Under the pieces are notes generated by a model. That model did no database searches, had not been told where the DNA came from, and saw only the letters and a program-made list of their open reading frames with translations. This document shows positions 1-11,252 of a stretch of 64,000 nucleotides of DNA, in pieces. The DNA comes from Trileptium ribeirensis (Eukaryota; Nematoda; Enoplea; Enoplida; Thoracostomopsidae), in assembly GCA_030248225.1 (NCBI GenBank), contig JASANE010001774.1:1-64000 (forward strand), written 5' to 3'. The translations under genes and the position numbers were made by a program. How positions within the stretch are numbered: position 1 is the stretch's first letter; each line of letters opens with the position of its first letter.

Positions 1-63
1 GAGTGTTGATGTGTTGATTGTTCCGGCAGAGAAGCCGATGATGTTCTTATGGCTTAGGAGAAC

Positions 64-1715
64 ATGGATCTATTCGTGTCGCCGTGTGAGGCACCCATGG
101 AGTTTTTAGAGGTCGGCGGACGACCAGAAATGAGGGAGGATAGGTTGGATGATGATGGTACCTCATTAAGGCCGCCTAGCCCTAGTTCCGTTCCAAATTG
201 TAGGTTGTATGATCTAGCATGTGGGTCGGAACGCCGCGCGGGTCGTCCCTTGTGTGCGCGTGAGAATTGTGTGTCGTGTGAATGTGCTAACTTGCCTGAG
301 TTAGGTCGTGATCGTAGCCTTAGTGAATTTTTGGAGGATGATATTGGAAGTGAAGTTGTGTAATTGAATGTTATTTTGAACCGGCGAATTATAATACTGA
401 TAGACTTGATGTGAATTTCCCGACCTCATTGGCAAGGGGTTCCACGGTCATTGGACCTTCCGTGATGCTGACCGGGGCCGCCCTTGTCACCCGTACCCAA
501 GCGGAGGTAGCGACGGGTTCGCGACCGATTGCACCAATGAAGCGAGTATGATTGTTGGGGCTGAAACTATTGCCCGGGCTCTGCCCAGGTACGGGGATAT
601 AGATGGCGGGGTGGCTAATAAAGACCGCCCATCGCATTGTGAGGGTCCCGTTGCACCCCCCGTCGTTGAAGCGCGCAGCGACGTTACTTGCACTGAGTTA
701 AGTCGTTTCAATAATTGTGTAGTGATATCAGCGTGAAGGATAGCGCTGAGTGTGTTGAATTGGTTGAATTGAGTGAATCAAGGGAGTCGGTTGAACTCCT
801 ATTTGAACGGAGCGGAACCGTAGCGAGCGATGCGAACTATTTAAGCGAAGCGAAAGTGTGTAATCTAAAAGTCAGAGTACTCCACGGGAACGTAATGATG
901 ATGGAAATGAACGGGAAGCCAAGCCTGAGTATGAAGTGATTGTTGCACCACACGAACCCGAAAATAGCTTCAACGAGTGCAACGACAGCGAGATTCACGA
1001 GGAACGTCTGGTGAGTGATGAAGAATTTTGAGAAAATTGGGTGGATCCGGATGCCGAATGGTACAGATGCGAACCCAGCCCTGATGCACGAGAGTGGCAT
1101 AGTGAAGGGGTGTGGGAAGACCGTCGCGGACTCAACAACGAACTACTGCGTGCACCATCAGACGACGGCACTGATTTAAGCCTGCGAACCAGTCAATTGT
1201 CTATCCGCTCTGAGGAAGGAGATGGTGCTACCGGATGAAACGATCTGAGTAAAAGCAGCGATAGTGGCAGTATCGCTAAGGAAAGCGTGAACGAGGTGAG
1301 TTCGGATCCACTGGTCGAGAACGTTCAGGGAGACCCTATCGAAGGGTCGCCTTGTATGCGCCTGGGTAATTTAGGTAACTCTACTGACACGTTGGTCGAC
1401 ATCTCTAGCGATATCTTGGCACCCATCGAAGAGGTGCCTAGCATGCCCTCGGGTAATTCGGGTAACCCACGTGAAAATGGTGTGACCACTGAGGAATCCG
1501 TCGAAGGGAGACCAAGCATGTCCCCGAGTAATTCGGAAGAATCAGTGAGCTTGCTTGGTGAAGAATCGGACGTGTCATGCGACAAGAGAACTTACTTAAC
1601 TTTATCCGAGAAGCCAACACCGAACAAGTACACCGCCTTGATGAACAACAATTGGACATGTCTGGACTTTGGTTCCCCAACAATATGCCAATTGAGCTTG
1701 GACGAGTCAGAGTAA
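64..1715 (+). pseudogene. Retroelement ORF1, acidic N-terminal part (unrecognised)
   Basis: The coding signal hops between frames. Frame 1 is open at 64-363 and includes a cluster of cysteines near its end. The route between about 370 and 890 is uncertain because several frames are open. From about 895 to 1715 frame 3 is the best reading, very rich in Asp, Glu and Ser, interrupted by in-frame TGA codons at 1029-1031 and 1236-1238. I recognise no capsid, matrix or zinc-knuckle motif. By position it should be the gag equivalent, but composition suggests a disordered acidic protein. The window begins too close to show whether 64 is the true start. Confidence 0.45.
1341..1545 (+). repeat. Three internal protein repeats in ORF1
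   Basis: Three related units start near 1341, 1428 and 1503, spaced 87 and 75 bases. Each begins at a GAA codon following an ATC or GTC codon and encodes a Pro-Ser-Met-like core followed by Gly/Ser-Asn pairs. The spacing is a multiple of three and the amino-acid pattern is better kept than the DNA, which supports this frame having once been translated. Confidence 0.55.
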
Positions 1716-2675
1716 TGACGGATGACCAAGAACGAAATCAAATCCTTGGGACTGACACATTTTTCACTACGTCTGCGGACCATACCGAAACCAAAGCCTA
1801 TCATTACCCTCATATCGAGCTGACTGATGACTCGCATAACGAATTAGCTGAAGGACTTATACCAATTAACTATAGGGCTAGTGAGATTAATGCTGATTTT
1901 GGACAACCGTTCACACTGCAACCGCAGGCTCTCTTCTATCGGAGAGGCAAGAACAACCCCTTAGCTCCGTTTCGAACTTAGCACTCGAGCAACCTTACAG
2001 CGAGACGCTCCCATGTTAAGCAGTATATTAGGTATGGCTTCTCCAGTTGGGCACTGCATGACCGGGATGTATCTCAGTCCCGTAACTCTTGCTTCGTTGT
2101 AATCTTTTATGGAACTGAGGGGCCAATGCGTGAATGGCCCCACGCTCCAGCAGGTCGCCGAGAGAGAATTCGAGGTGTAGTTGAGTAGGGATCCGATATG
2201 TCCCAAGTGTATGGAAAGTCATACGAGAGATTCATGGGACATAGGCTTAAGCTGTTACTTTGTCGGTCAACGAGGAAGGTGGAATTATGACGGTACGTTA
2301 AGTACTGCTTGCGCGTCCATCCTCCCGGATGGATACGTTGCACCTCATTGGCCCTACTATGTTGGAATTCAGTCGGCCAGAATGCAGAAAACTTTTCGTG
2401 AGGCGAATCTTGAACTACACGACCTCTTGTGCGAGGCGCCCTATTTGATCGAATTCATTTATCGGAACCAGGGTACACACGGGGTTCCGATCAACATTCT
2501 GGTTGACCAAGCAATAGATAGTATGAGTTTGACAACGAAACTCACCGACTTGCCCGATTAGTACTGCTAAGCGCACGCTTACGACTTTTGCGCCGCCCTG
2601 ACATTGCCAACTTGCTTGAGACCGAGGGAGGCATGCCTACTGGTATGAAACTGGATAGGGGCAGCTGAATTTCGG
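1577..2675 (+). pseudogene. Retroelement ORF1, C-terminal part (unrecognised, Cys/His-containing)
   Basis: The reading moves from frame 3 (before 1715) to frame 2 (1577-1981), then to frame 3 from 1977 with stops at 2100-2102 (TAA) and 2178-2180 (TAG), and changes frame again near 2523. The last segment encodes a leucine/arginine-rich helix ending about 2675. A Cys-rich stretch (CPKC at about 2193, then His and further Cys) lies at 2190-2290, but the spacing does not match the retroviral CCHC knuckle. I cannot assign a function. It could be a divergent gag domain or the outer part of the Env-like protein that follows, since coding potential continues almost without a gap into 2723. Confidence 0.45.
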
Positions 2676-2722
2676 AACTATGCTTGTTTCCGTAGGATAA
2701 CTCCAGCTGTTCTATCCCGAAC

Positions 2723-5100
2723 TTGGACGTGCGGTTAACTATAGCATTAGCCGCTTATCTTGACTCATCTGAAGACGAATCGGAGGACAGTTCCGACAGC
2801 GATTCCGTCCAGCAGGAATTCCTAACCGAGTTGAGTACCACGGAAACGAATAACGGAGAAACTAACAGCGAAGCCACGGGAGAAGCCGCGAATAACGAGA
2901 CCGAGAGGGAACTCCGACGGAACCTGACCCCATTCTCTTCACCGAGCCTCAACAATGGGCTTGGACACTCTTCGGGTGCATGGAGAGTATGTACAATTCT
3001 ATTGCTGCTTTGGCTCTCAGCGCTTAGCTCCACACGCGCAACACTCTCGCCATTTAGCGATTCAATCTCGCGATTAGGTGCTTTCGTAAATCGGCAAGTG
3101 GGAGTGGTCATCGAGTGTGCTTGGTGGTCACCTCGGACCAGACAACACACTTGCCAGTGGTACTGCAGTTATAACTACGAGATTGGGAACGCAAGTTTGA
3201 CCCTTTTGTGAGCGACTTCTGTGCGCCCTACCAAGCAAAAGGCTCCTGCCGCGCTGATTGCTACAGGAAGGTCAATTGCACCGAATACCCACAGCTGCAT
3301 GAGACTCTAAGCGCTCTGGAACGCGAGCTCCACGACGCATATCATTGCGTACTGGACACTAACTATCATTCGCTACTTGTGCACTCTTTTTGCGTCGCAA
3401 ACGAACAATTATGTGATCTCACAAACCGCAGAGAAAAACGCTTTGCGAGCCTAATTGCTGCCGCTGCTGGTGCCGTCTCAGGTTTATTAGGCCTGGGATT
3501 GGCTTTTGCTAACGGAGTACACATCAACAATGTTCGTCAGCAGGTAACTGTCCTCGAGAAATTTATGCATGAGACGAACGATGTCTCCTTTTGAAATACC
3601 AAGGCCATAAGGCAACTGACCCGAGTAAACGAAGACATTTACGCATTTCTACACCATAGCATGCAAGAGGTAGTCTCTATGATAGAAAAGGTTCGATGTG
3701 CTGATCAGAAAGAGATCGCCCACGTGCATCACCAGCTAATCGATCACATCCTTCGAGTCAATATGCGCTCGTCGGTACAGGCTATAATGGAATCCATGCT
3801 CACCGGCGAATTTTCTCCCGCCGTCATCGATGTCGTTATGTAACGACAATTATTTTTCATGGATCCACGCATCTCTAAGACTATCCTCATGCGCGAACAT
3901 AGCCATCAACATATCAATTTGGTCGTGCCATGCCCGTAAGTGTGGACCTGACAGTGTTTCGTTTTGGGTTTACCTTGCAATTGCCATTGCCTAAACGCAG
4001 TGATCTGCGACCTTATTTTCGACTCTATAACACTGGCTGGAATGCACCTGCCACGCTGACACAGCTGAGGTTGCGGCTAGCTCAATACTCTGCCCGCTTT
4101 GGACACATCCTCTTCGAATCACTAAGTCTGGGAGCATGTAAGTAAAGACCTGGAATCGCCTTCTGTGAACCACACGCGCTAATAACCGACCATAGCACCA
4201 ATAGTTTAGAATGGATTATAGCAGGCAAACATGTGCCTGAGACCATTATGCACACATGTAGCAACCGCTCGCTTATAGGCCTACTTGCTAATGATACCGC
4301 TGTACATACTTCTATTCAAGGTGTGCTAATTCGGACCAGCGAGCCTGAGGTCATATTGAGTAATCGGAGACAGCTCGCACATGTAACCTTGGGTAAAGAT
4401 ATAAAGGTTCCGCCTAACGGAATCTTGTGGTTCCCGCATGGGAACTATACACAGTTGGTCATAGGATTAATCGTACTCACCAGTATATTGAAACCCGAGG
4501 TAATTACAATAAAATTTGGACCGAACATCACTATTGATCGGCTATCCGGTGTCAAACTAAGACCTCTGACATGAGACTCACTCGACAACGCTAAGGCAAT
4601 AAATTTTCAGGTAGCCCAAATAGCCAAAGAGCAAGTACGTAAAGTGGTTAACTTCCCTGCGGTAGAATATACAGGATTCTTGCCTTATTTTCTCATAACC
4701 ATTATTGTTGGTATGGTCAGTCTGGTCTGCTGTATGACCAAGTGCAAGGTTCCGCCCAAGCACGGGTACTATATTCCCCGATGGTTTCCATGCCGCGGAC
4801 GGTTAATTGAATCTGAAAATAGGCCTAGGAAACCATTTCGATGGATTAGAGCGAAACAGCGACTTCCAAGTGCTCCACCAGAGGAAGACGTCTTCCCTCG
4901 TACAGATAGAACTTCGCCGACCGAGGTCACCGTTGTACCTTCGCGAACGCCGCGCGTATCCGCTGTGTCCAACCGTGTCCCGCGTCGCTCCAACAGGTTA
5001 TTAATACCGCGTATCACATCTGAGGAGGAACTTGTTTTCATTGAGGACGATGAATTATTTATTGCCACCACTAGGGTTTTGCGCCGTGGACCTCGCCAAG
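2723..5100 (+). pseudogene. Env-like class I fusion glycoprotein remnant
   Basis: An acidic stretch (2760-2930) is followed by a Leu-rich signal-type segment at about 2984-3043, then a Cys-rich ectodomain with Asn-X-Ser/Thr sites. A furin-type RREKR site lies at 3427-3441, followed at once by an Ala/Gly/Leu-rich fusion-peptide-like segment (3442-3516) and a heptad-like helical region. Frame 3 later carries a hydrophobic anchor (about 4677-4733) with a Cys/Lys-rich boundary and a basic tail. This order is that of class I viral and errantivirus-type Env proteins. It is broken: frame changes near 3208 and between 3843 and 3930, and stops at 3592, 3841, 4143 and 4572. Unusually it lies upstream of the protease. 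The Env identity rests on layout, not on a sequence match. Confidence 0.6.
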
Positions 5101-5460
5101 GTGTGTTCACCATACAGTTGAACACCATGAGCGCTAGCAATACTCCATTACTTATCTATGCGACCACAATTGGACCCCCGTGCCACCACACTTGTAGACA
5201 CTGGAGCCGATGTTTCGATCATGTCCCAAGGTTTAGCTGCTCGTTTAGGTCTAGTACATCGGGACACAAATACTACCCGGATCGTATCAGCTACACAGCA
5301 AGAACTGACAATAAGCAGAGTGGTAAAGGCACCAATCACTATAGGATCGCTGAGCACACCATGGGACTTTCAAGTCAGAACTGACACTCCGTATTAATGT
5401 ATTCTGGGCACTGACTTCATGGCCTTGTTGCCATATGTAGTCATAAACTTCAAAGATCGC
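5101..5460 (+). pseudogene. Retropepsin (aspartic protease) domain
   Basis: The catalytic DTGA box is at 5197-5208, in a Leu-Val-DTGADVS context. The second conserved element, ILG-x-DF, is at 5401-5418 as in Ty3/gypsy retropepsins, which cleave the Gag-Pol polyprotein. The first strand of the fold is encoded in frame 3, continuous with the Env-like tail; the active-site part is in frame 1, so there is a frame change near 5160. A TAA at 5395-5397 sits just before ILG. Frame 1 then continues into RT. Length fits one monomer of a dimeric protease. Confidence 0.8.
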
Positions 5461-6760
5461 TGCTTGGATCTATCAAACGGGACAGAGAACTGCTCGGCGA
5501 CTTTCGCCGACCAAGGGTATTATCGACCACCAGTCATCAATGTAGTGACTAGGAAATATACACAGGTACCGCCGAATACGGAACTATTCATTAATGCTAT
5601 TCCCGAGATTGCTCAACCACCCACTGGCCAAGCATTGTTTGTACCAAACCCCTTTATTAGGGACATCGCCATTGCTCATGCTTTGGTACTTACAGGTCAA
5701 CGCCTGATTCCGATAGCAATGATGAATTTTGGGAACATACCTGTTGCCATACATGCACTTCAAACAATAGGGCATATTGAAATGATCGATGATAATGAGG
5801 TCGAGTTCCTTTATGATAGTAACAAGCGTTTGCTTCAGCTCGAACCTCCAAAACGCATTAGGCAATGTAACAATATCGGAGTCACACGAGACAATGGTGT
5901 ACAAGTCATAAATGAGCAAAAGAAGGTAATCGATACTGAACGATCCATACACGTATTGAGCAAAATCGATTTTGGACAAACTACACTTAACCTATACGAA
6001 CTCAAACAATTGAAAACGACTATTTTGGAAAACTCGGACATCTTTAGCGTACACCCGTTTGATGTAGGAAGGTGTGGTGTACACCAGCATAGGATAGTCA
6101 CTGGGGACGCAAGGCCTATTAAGCAGGTACCTTATCGCCTAGCACATTCATTACGAGAGCCCCTATGAGAGGAGTTAAACAATATGGTGGAAGCAGGTTT
6201 AATAACACCATCCGATTCACCTTGGGGTTCCCCCATAGTTTACGTCACTAAAAGCGACGGCACCTTACGTTTGTGTGTCAACTTTCGTAAACTCAACGTA
6301 GTTGCAGAACGTGACTTATACCCACTACCCCGCATAGATGACATACTGGGTTGCCTTTGGAATACCAAATGTATGTCCAGTTTAGATCCTAACAAAGGTT
6401 TCTGGCAATTAGAACTGCACCCAGAGACCAAGGAGAAAACCACCTTTGTCACTATCCACGGACAGTATGAATATAACGTCCTACCATTTGAACAGAATTC
6501 CTCGCCAGGGGCCTTTCAAAGGTGTATGTCGATCATTTTAAAAGGTCTTGAATGGGAACGATGCCTCATCTATATAGACGACATACTAGTCTTTTCACCC
6601 ACATCCTAACAACACTTAGCGGATCTAATAGCTGTATTCGATATGTTCCGTAAGGCCAATCTTAAACTGAAGCCTTGAAAATGCCAATTTGGACAGAAAC
6701 AATTAAAATACCTGGGACACATCATTAGCTCTGAAAGAGTTAAACCGGATCCTCAGAAAA
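5461..6760 (+). pseudogene. Reverse transcriptase domain
   Basis: Frame 1 encodes the connector after protease and then RT fingers and palm: a GLI-x-PSDSPW start near 6196, an RLCVNFRKLN segment near 6270, DPNKGFWQL near 6385, and the polymerase box YIDD at 6571-6582. The family order and spacing are those of Ty3/gypsy. The frame is maintained throughout but cut by TGA at 6166-6168, TAA at 6607-6609 and TGA at 6676-6678. Decay in this stretch is therefore by point mutation rather than indels. RT would copy the element RNA into DNA. Confidence 0.92.
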
Positions 6761-7494
6761 CTGCCGCAATAAATAATTATAAACGACCCGAGACTCTCAA
6801 ACAGTTGCAGAGCTTCCCAGGACTTGTGGGATACTACCACAAATTTATACCGCATTACTCTGAAATCTGCGAGCCACTCAACGCCTTTCGGAGAAAGCAC
6901 AGTGAATTCAAGTGGACACCGCAATGCGATAAAGCACTCGGAAAATTACGTAAAGCTTTGGTACAAGAACCATTAATTATATATCCGGACCTTTCTAAGC
7001 CTTTCATACTCCAAACGGATGCTTCTGGATATGAATTAGGGGCCGGGCTTTCGCAAAAGACCGATAATGGGACATTGCCTATCGATTACGCGAGCAAATC
7101 ACTGGCGGACTATCAACGTCGATATCCTGCCATAGAGACTGAGGCTCTTGCCATCCGATGGGCTGCTTTACATTTTAGACACTACCTACTCGGACACGAA
7201 TTTCATATTGATACTGACCATAAGCCACTGAAGGCATTATTTGAGAGACCGCCGCGGAACTCGCGACTAGCCCAATGGCTTAACGAACTACTGATGGAAT
7301 TCGGTGGTTTCAATATCGAATATAGACCAGGTAAGGAAAATGGCAATGCTGACGGACTTTCCCGCGATCCCCGACATGACGTGGAATTTTCCTATTCCTC
7401 AGACGAAGCTGAATACGATGAACAGGACCATCCTCGAATGGTTGTTGTAGCTGTCAAAGGACAGGACCGTGGTAAAGGTCAAAGCTCCTGCTAG
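6761..7494 (+). pseudogene. RT thumb/connection and RNase H domain
   Basis: The same frame as RT continues openly: a LVGYYHKFI connection segment at about 6822, then RNase H with TDASGYELGAGL from about 7015 (first catalytic Asp), the AIETEALAI Glu motif near 7129 and TDHKPL near 7213 (third acidic site). The R-P-G-x-x-N-x-x-AD-x-LSR end motif near 7324-7365 is typical of the gypsy RNase H terminus. The protein then becomes acidic and stops at TAG 7492-7494. This domain removes the RNA template; it is the least damaged part of pol. Confidence 0.9.
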
Positions 7495-8050
7495 ACCACC
7501 GCGGAGACTTCCTACGGGGAAGCTTGGAAACGACTTACTCGACAGCTGTTGGGACTTCCCCCAGACGCTCCCGTCACCTTACCGCCCGAGTACGTTCGAG
7601 AATGCTTCGATCGTATGTTTGGAGGACCTGGTTATGATCCTCTACCGTCCCAACCCGTCTCATCTTCTGTATAGACGTAGACGACCCATGGCCCGAAGGA
7701 GTTGAGGTACCCTGGAAACGGATGACTGTTCCAGGACCGTCAGAACCCACTAGCGAACCGAACCCCGGACATTCATCAGTAAACGACCCTTCCGCCTGAC
7801 CTTCATTACTACAAGAACCCCCGACTGCTACGACACCGCCTGCTCCTGGTGCGGCTAATGAAAGCTCGACTCGTGCCACGGATGGCACACCTGAACCCGC
7901 CAGACCACGTACAGTGCCGACAAATGTCAGACAGAGGTATGGAGGTTTACCCGAGGGGAGGAATTTGAGACACTAATTAGGGTTGCTTATGCATGCGGAC
8001 CACGAGTACAATTACAACGCCCTGAATAGGTTTACGATATTGGAGAACAC
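7495..8050 (+). pseudogene. Pol linker between RNase H and integrase, frame-shifted
   Basis: Frame 1 remains readable after the TAG at 7492 as far as a TAG near 7672, giving a helical then Pro-rich segment. A second frame gives a Pro/Ser/Glu-rich stretch from about 7673 with a TGA near 7797. Integrase coding in frame 2 begins near 8050. I see no enzymatic motif. Gypsy elements normally have a much shorter linker here, so the 550-base Pro-rich insert is unusual. An alternative is that frameshifts make an ordinary spacer look longer. Confidence 0.5.
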
Positions 8051-8053
8051 ATA

Positions 8054-9385
8054 TACTTACCACACTTCCAACGATATGAGGGAAGGAATCTCCTTAATTA
8101 CATACCTTACATTCAACGTAGCGATAAACAATTTGGCCCTATATGGTGGTACTTGCACACACGTCAGTCGCCAGCTGACCAAAAGTCAGCAACTGCCCTG
8201 TTAAAAGCCCATCATTACAGACTCTGCCACGACACTGCTATTCTGTACTTACACCCCATCATGCCAAACGACCACCTGCCTAAACTATGCGTACCCAGAC
8301 TGCTCATACGGCAAATACTTAAGCACGAACACGACACATTGTTCGGTGGACATCCGGGTAGGGACCGTCTGCTGAGCAAACGCAAGCAATTTTACTACTG
8401 GGAAATCATGGGTAAGGACGTAGACGAGTATGTTAAGCGGTGCGTACACTGCCAGAGATCACGCAATCTACCGCAAAACGTCCGAGCCGCGCTCGGAGAG
8501 AAACCATTGGCTAGCGCCCCTATGCATCGCATGTTTGTCGACAAATTGGATACCCGGGTTTTGTCCCGAAATGGGAACAGATATGTTATTGCTTTTATCG
8601 ATCAGTTTACGAAGCTAGTCGTTGCAGCTGCTTTGCCCGACCAAACCGCTAAGAGTGTAGCCAAGGTCTTCGTCGAAGATGTAGTGTGCCGTTATGGCGC
8701 ACCCGAAGAGTTAGTCTCAGATCGAGGCGGATGCTTCGTCTCGGAGGTAATGGAGGCCTTGTGCGCTAGACTACACACATTTAAACGCGAAACTTTAAGC
8801 TATAACCCGAAGGCAAATGGGGAAATCGAGCGTTTTAACTGTACACTACTATTTCTCCTAAGAGTAGCATTGCCTGAAAAGGACCACACTACATGGGATG
8901 AAGTCCTACCGTATTGCATCATGTCTTACAACTCGGCCGTACACGCTTCCAAGCAATATCCTCCATTTATGTTCATGCACGGATTCCAACCACGAGTGCC
9001 GGGTGGAACCGAAACACAAACTGATTGGAGACGCTACCCCGGAGCAGAAGCTTATTGTGCTAATGTACAACGGTGGTTAGCCGCCATCAGGGATAGAACC
9101 TACCGTTCCATGCAGTCAGCTAGGGAATATAGGAAGCGTTATTACAATCGTAAGATCAAGGTTCCAGATTACCGCGTCAACGACCATATATGGGTCTATC
9201 GATATTACAGTACACCAGGATTATCGCGCAAGCTAGACCGTAGGTGGGGTGGACCATACCAGATTACTAAAATAATGCTGCCTTGTATTTGTGTTACACT
9301 CCCAATGGAAAACGCAATACTTCCGACCATGTCGTTCACATAAATCGCACTAAACCATGCTATCGCCCGCTAAGTAGTTTCCCAG
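8054..9385 (+). pseudogene. Integrase with HHCC zinc domain, D-D-E core and GPY/F end
   Basis: Frame 2 from about 8054 encodes an N-terminal module with His residues near 8329-8352 and CVHCQ at 8441-8455, the HHCC zinc site. The catalytic core follows: Asp in VDKLD near 8539, Asp in SDRGG near 8720, and Glu in NGEIERFN near 8826. The GPYQITK signature near 9251 begins the GPY/F module. The end of that module (VHINRTKP near 9334) is in frame 1, so a frame change lies near 9290. Integrase joins the cDNA to host DNA. The D-D-E triad appears present, so inactivity comes from the shift and from breaks elsewhere. Confidence 0.9.
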
Positions 9386-10315
9386 ACATGGTCGATTTAT
9401 TAAAGGCCGTGCCCCCTGCATACATACAAGCCGCATTACAAGAACCGGGAGAAACCATTCTAGCTGATAAAAAGTTCGCTAGGGAATTGCAGGCTGCTGA
9501 TCCAAACGCAGTCGACCGGTTGCGCCAAGAGATGGACAGTGGATCCGACGTCGCCAGTGTAGAGATCGGAGAACCTAACTTAGGATACACGCAAGCTCAG
9601 GCAGACATACACCGCGTCGCAGTAGAACAACTAACCATTCAGGCTCAAGGCTCATCAGGAGCCCCGTAGCATAATAGGTTACCCGTTTGCGACCCCGACA
9701 GAACCCCCGATAACAAATGGCCAGCCATCTCGCAGGAACTCGCAACGCAAGATCCCGCCAAGTTGCCCTACGCGCTTGATAAGCCTCCCGGTGCTTTCTC
9801 GCTTGAGTACGGACAACATAGGGCCCCAGTGACATTTCGAGAACAGGAGCGCGCCGTCAGAACTGAAGAACCAACTAGGCCATTAGCACTACAACGCTCA
9901 GGTAACGTTCGCACCCTGCGACCATTTAACGCTAACGACTTAGGTCTGGTCGAACTGCTCGCTTCTCAAGACTAGGATGAGTAGTCGCCCCACACTCCTG
10001 AACAAGCTGCATCTCCAACTTCGGCAGTTGAACATGCTGTCCAAACCCCTCATGCCAGCCCAACGTCGCACCGCCATCGCTACTCAGACATCCCGCGGCC
10101 CTCAGACACAACGCCTAGTGACCGGGTCAGACAAGCCATTAGTACCATATCATACCAAAGTCTGAAGTCCCTCACGTACCATCTATTGGCCGATGGACCA
10201 CCCGAAGACAAAACCAGCAAGCACGATGGGAATGGGAATTGGAAGAAAGGAGGAGGATTAAAGAGGAAGCTGTCCGTGCCCGAGGAGAAATACAGGACGC
10301 AACCGAACTGATGGA
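9386..10315 (+). pseudogene. Coding remnant downstream of integrase (unrecognised)
   Basis: Frame 1 continues past the GPY/F module with helical, Gln/Ala/Asp-rich sequence to a TAG at 9667, then remains readable with stops only at 9973-9975 and 9979-9981 until about 10310. Near 10205-10320 another frame gives a strongly charged Glu/Arg-rich helix that looks like a coiled coil, suggesting a frame change there. The frame is the same as the integrase end, so this may have been a C-terminal extension of Pol or a separate ORF after a lost junction. No known domain is recognised. Confidence 0.5.
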
Positions 10316-10324
10316 ATAATTAAG

Positions 10325-11235
10325 GGGATATCCCGTACGGTACACCCCTCGGAAGCCCAAATAGTTGCCGACGGGATCGTAGGAGAATTCATTGAGAGTC
10401 TAGCGCGACAACGTGAAGCAAGTGAACAAGACACAAGCGAACAGAGCCGACCTTCCGAGTCTTCGGAGGGCGGTCGACCGAAACGATCACGACCGCGAGC
10501 TGCATTAAAGGACAGTGAGACGACATCAACCATTGGTGAATCAACCAAGGGCTCCTCTACTGGGAGGAGGGGAAGAGCGCCGCCGCGCAGTGCGCCCTCA
10601 GCCCTCAAGGGAACTCTAACTAGACTGGCACGCACCAAGCCATCTCCCCGAACCCCACCTAGAGCTCAATCACACGTCAGCTGGGAAGATGAGGAGGACG
10701 AAGTACCCCTTAGTCAACTTTTACCGAGACCCCGCCGAAGGCCCCGCTTTGAGCTCGATTATCCAACTGATGAGAGTGAGGGATCTCCTGAACTGGGACC
10801 CTCCCCAGGAAAGTCAAGGAGGAAAGAGAACCTCCCCAGCCTACTCGTCGACAACCACATAGATAAGCCAGGGACCGCTGTCGCTGGTATGAGGAGTATA
10901 TACCATATGGGGAAGAAGCTCGTGTCGTAATACCGCGCCTCGTCACCCAGGATTTGGAGCCCCAAACACCTGAACCAGCTCGAGGGGTTGTACCCCTCGC
11001 GCAACCAACTCGGCACATTGACCCAGTTATGCCGATGAATACCCCATCCGGCAGTGCCCGTGCACGGCACAACATGTTTGAACCTTTTAGAGACATATTT
11101 GACGAACAAGACATCGAGGACATGTTATCCGCCCATTCGGACTTGGAATCAGACGAGGACGATGGACAACGACCATTATGACCCGAAGACCTTGGATTGG
11201 AGGTAGTCCGACCTCCTAGACAACCTCCCCACGAG
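10325..11235 (+). pseudogene. Arg/Ser/Pro-rich basic coding remnant (unrecognised)
   Basis: From about 10330 to 10929 one frame encodes a Glu/Gln/Ser-rich then Arg/Pro/Ser-rich basic protein with KR-S-R-P clusters and an acidic WEDEEDE patch near 10683. From about 10900 to 11181 a second frame encodes a Pro-rich then strongly acidic segment (DLESDEDDG near 11143). Alternation of basic and acidic low-complexity blocks resembles nucleic-acid-binding or regulatory retroviral proteins, but this is composition only. It could replace a nucleocapsid, which I could not find elsewhere. Confidence 0.4.
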
Positions 11236-11252
11236 GGACGGTTGTAACGTCT

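Noticed and set aside
1029..6678. Many TGA codons in otherwise good frames of the retroelement, suggesting read-through or a variant genetic code
   Set aside because: TAA and TAG interrupt the same frames (for example 2100, 2178, 4143, 5395, 6607, 7492, 9667) and there are frame changes too, so plain decay explains it.
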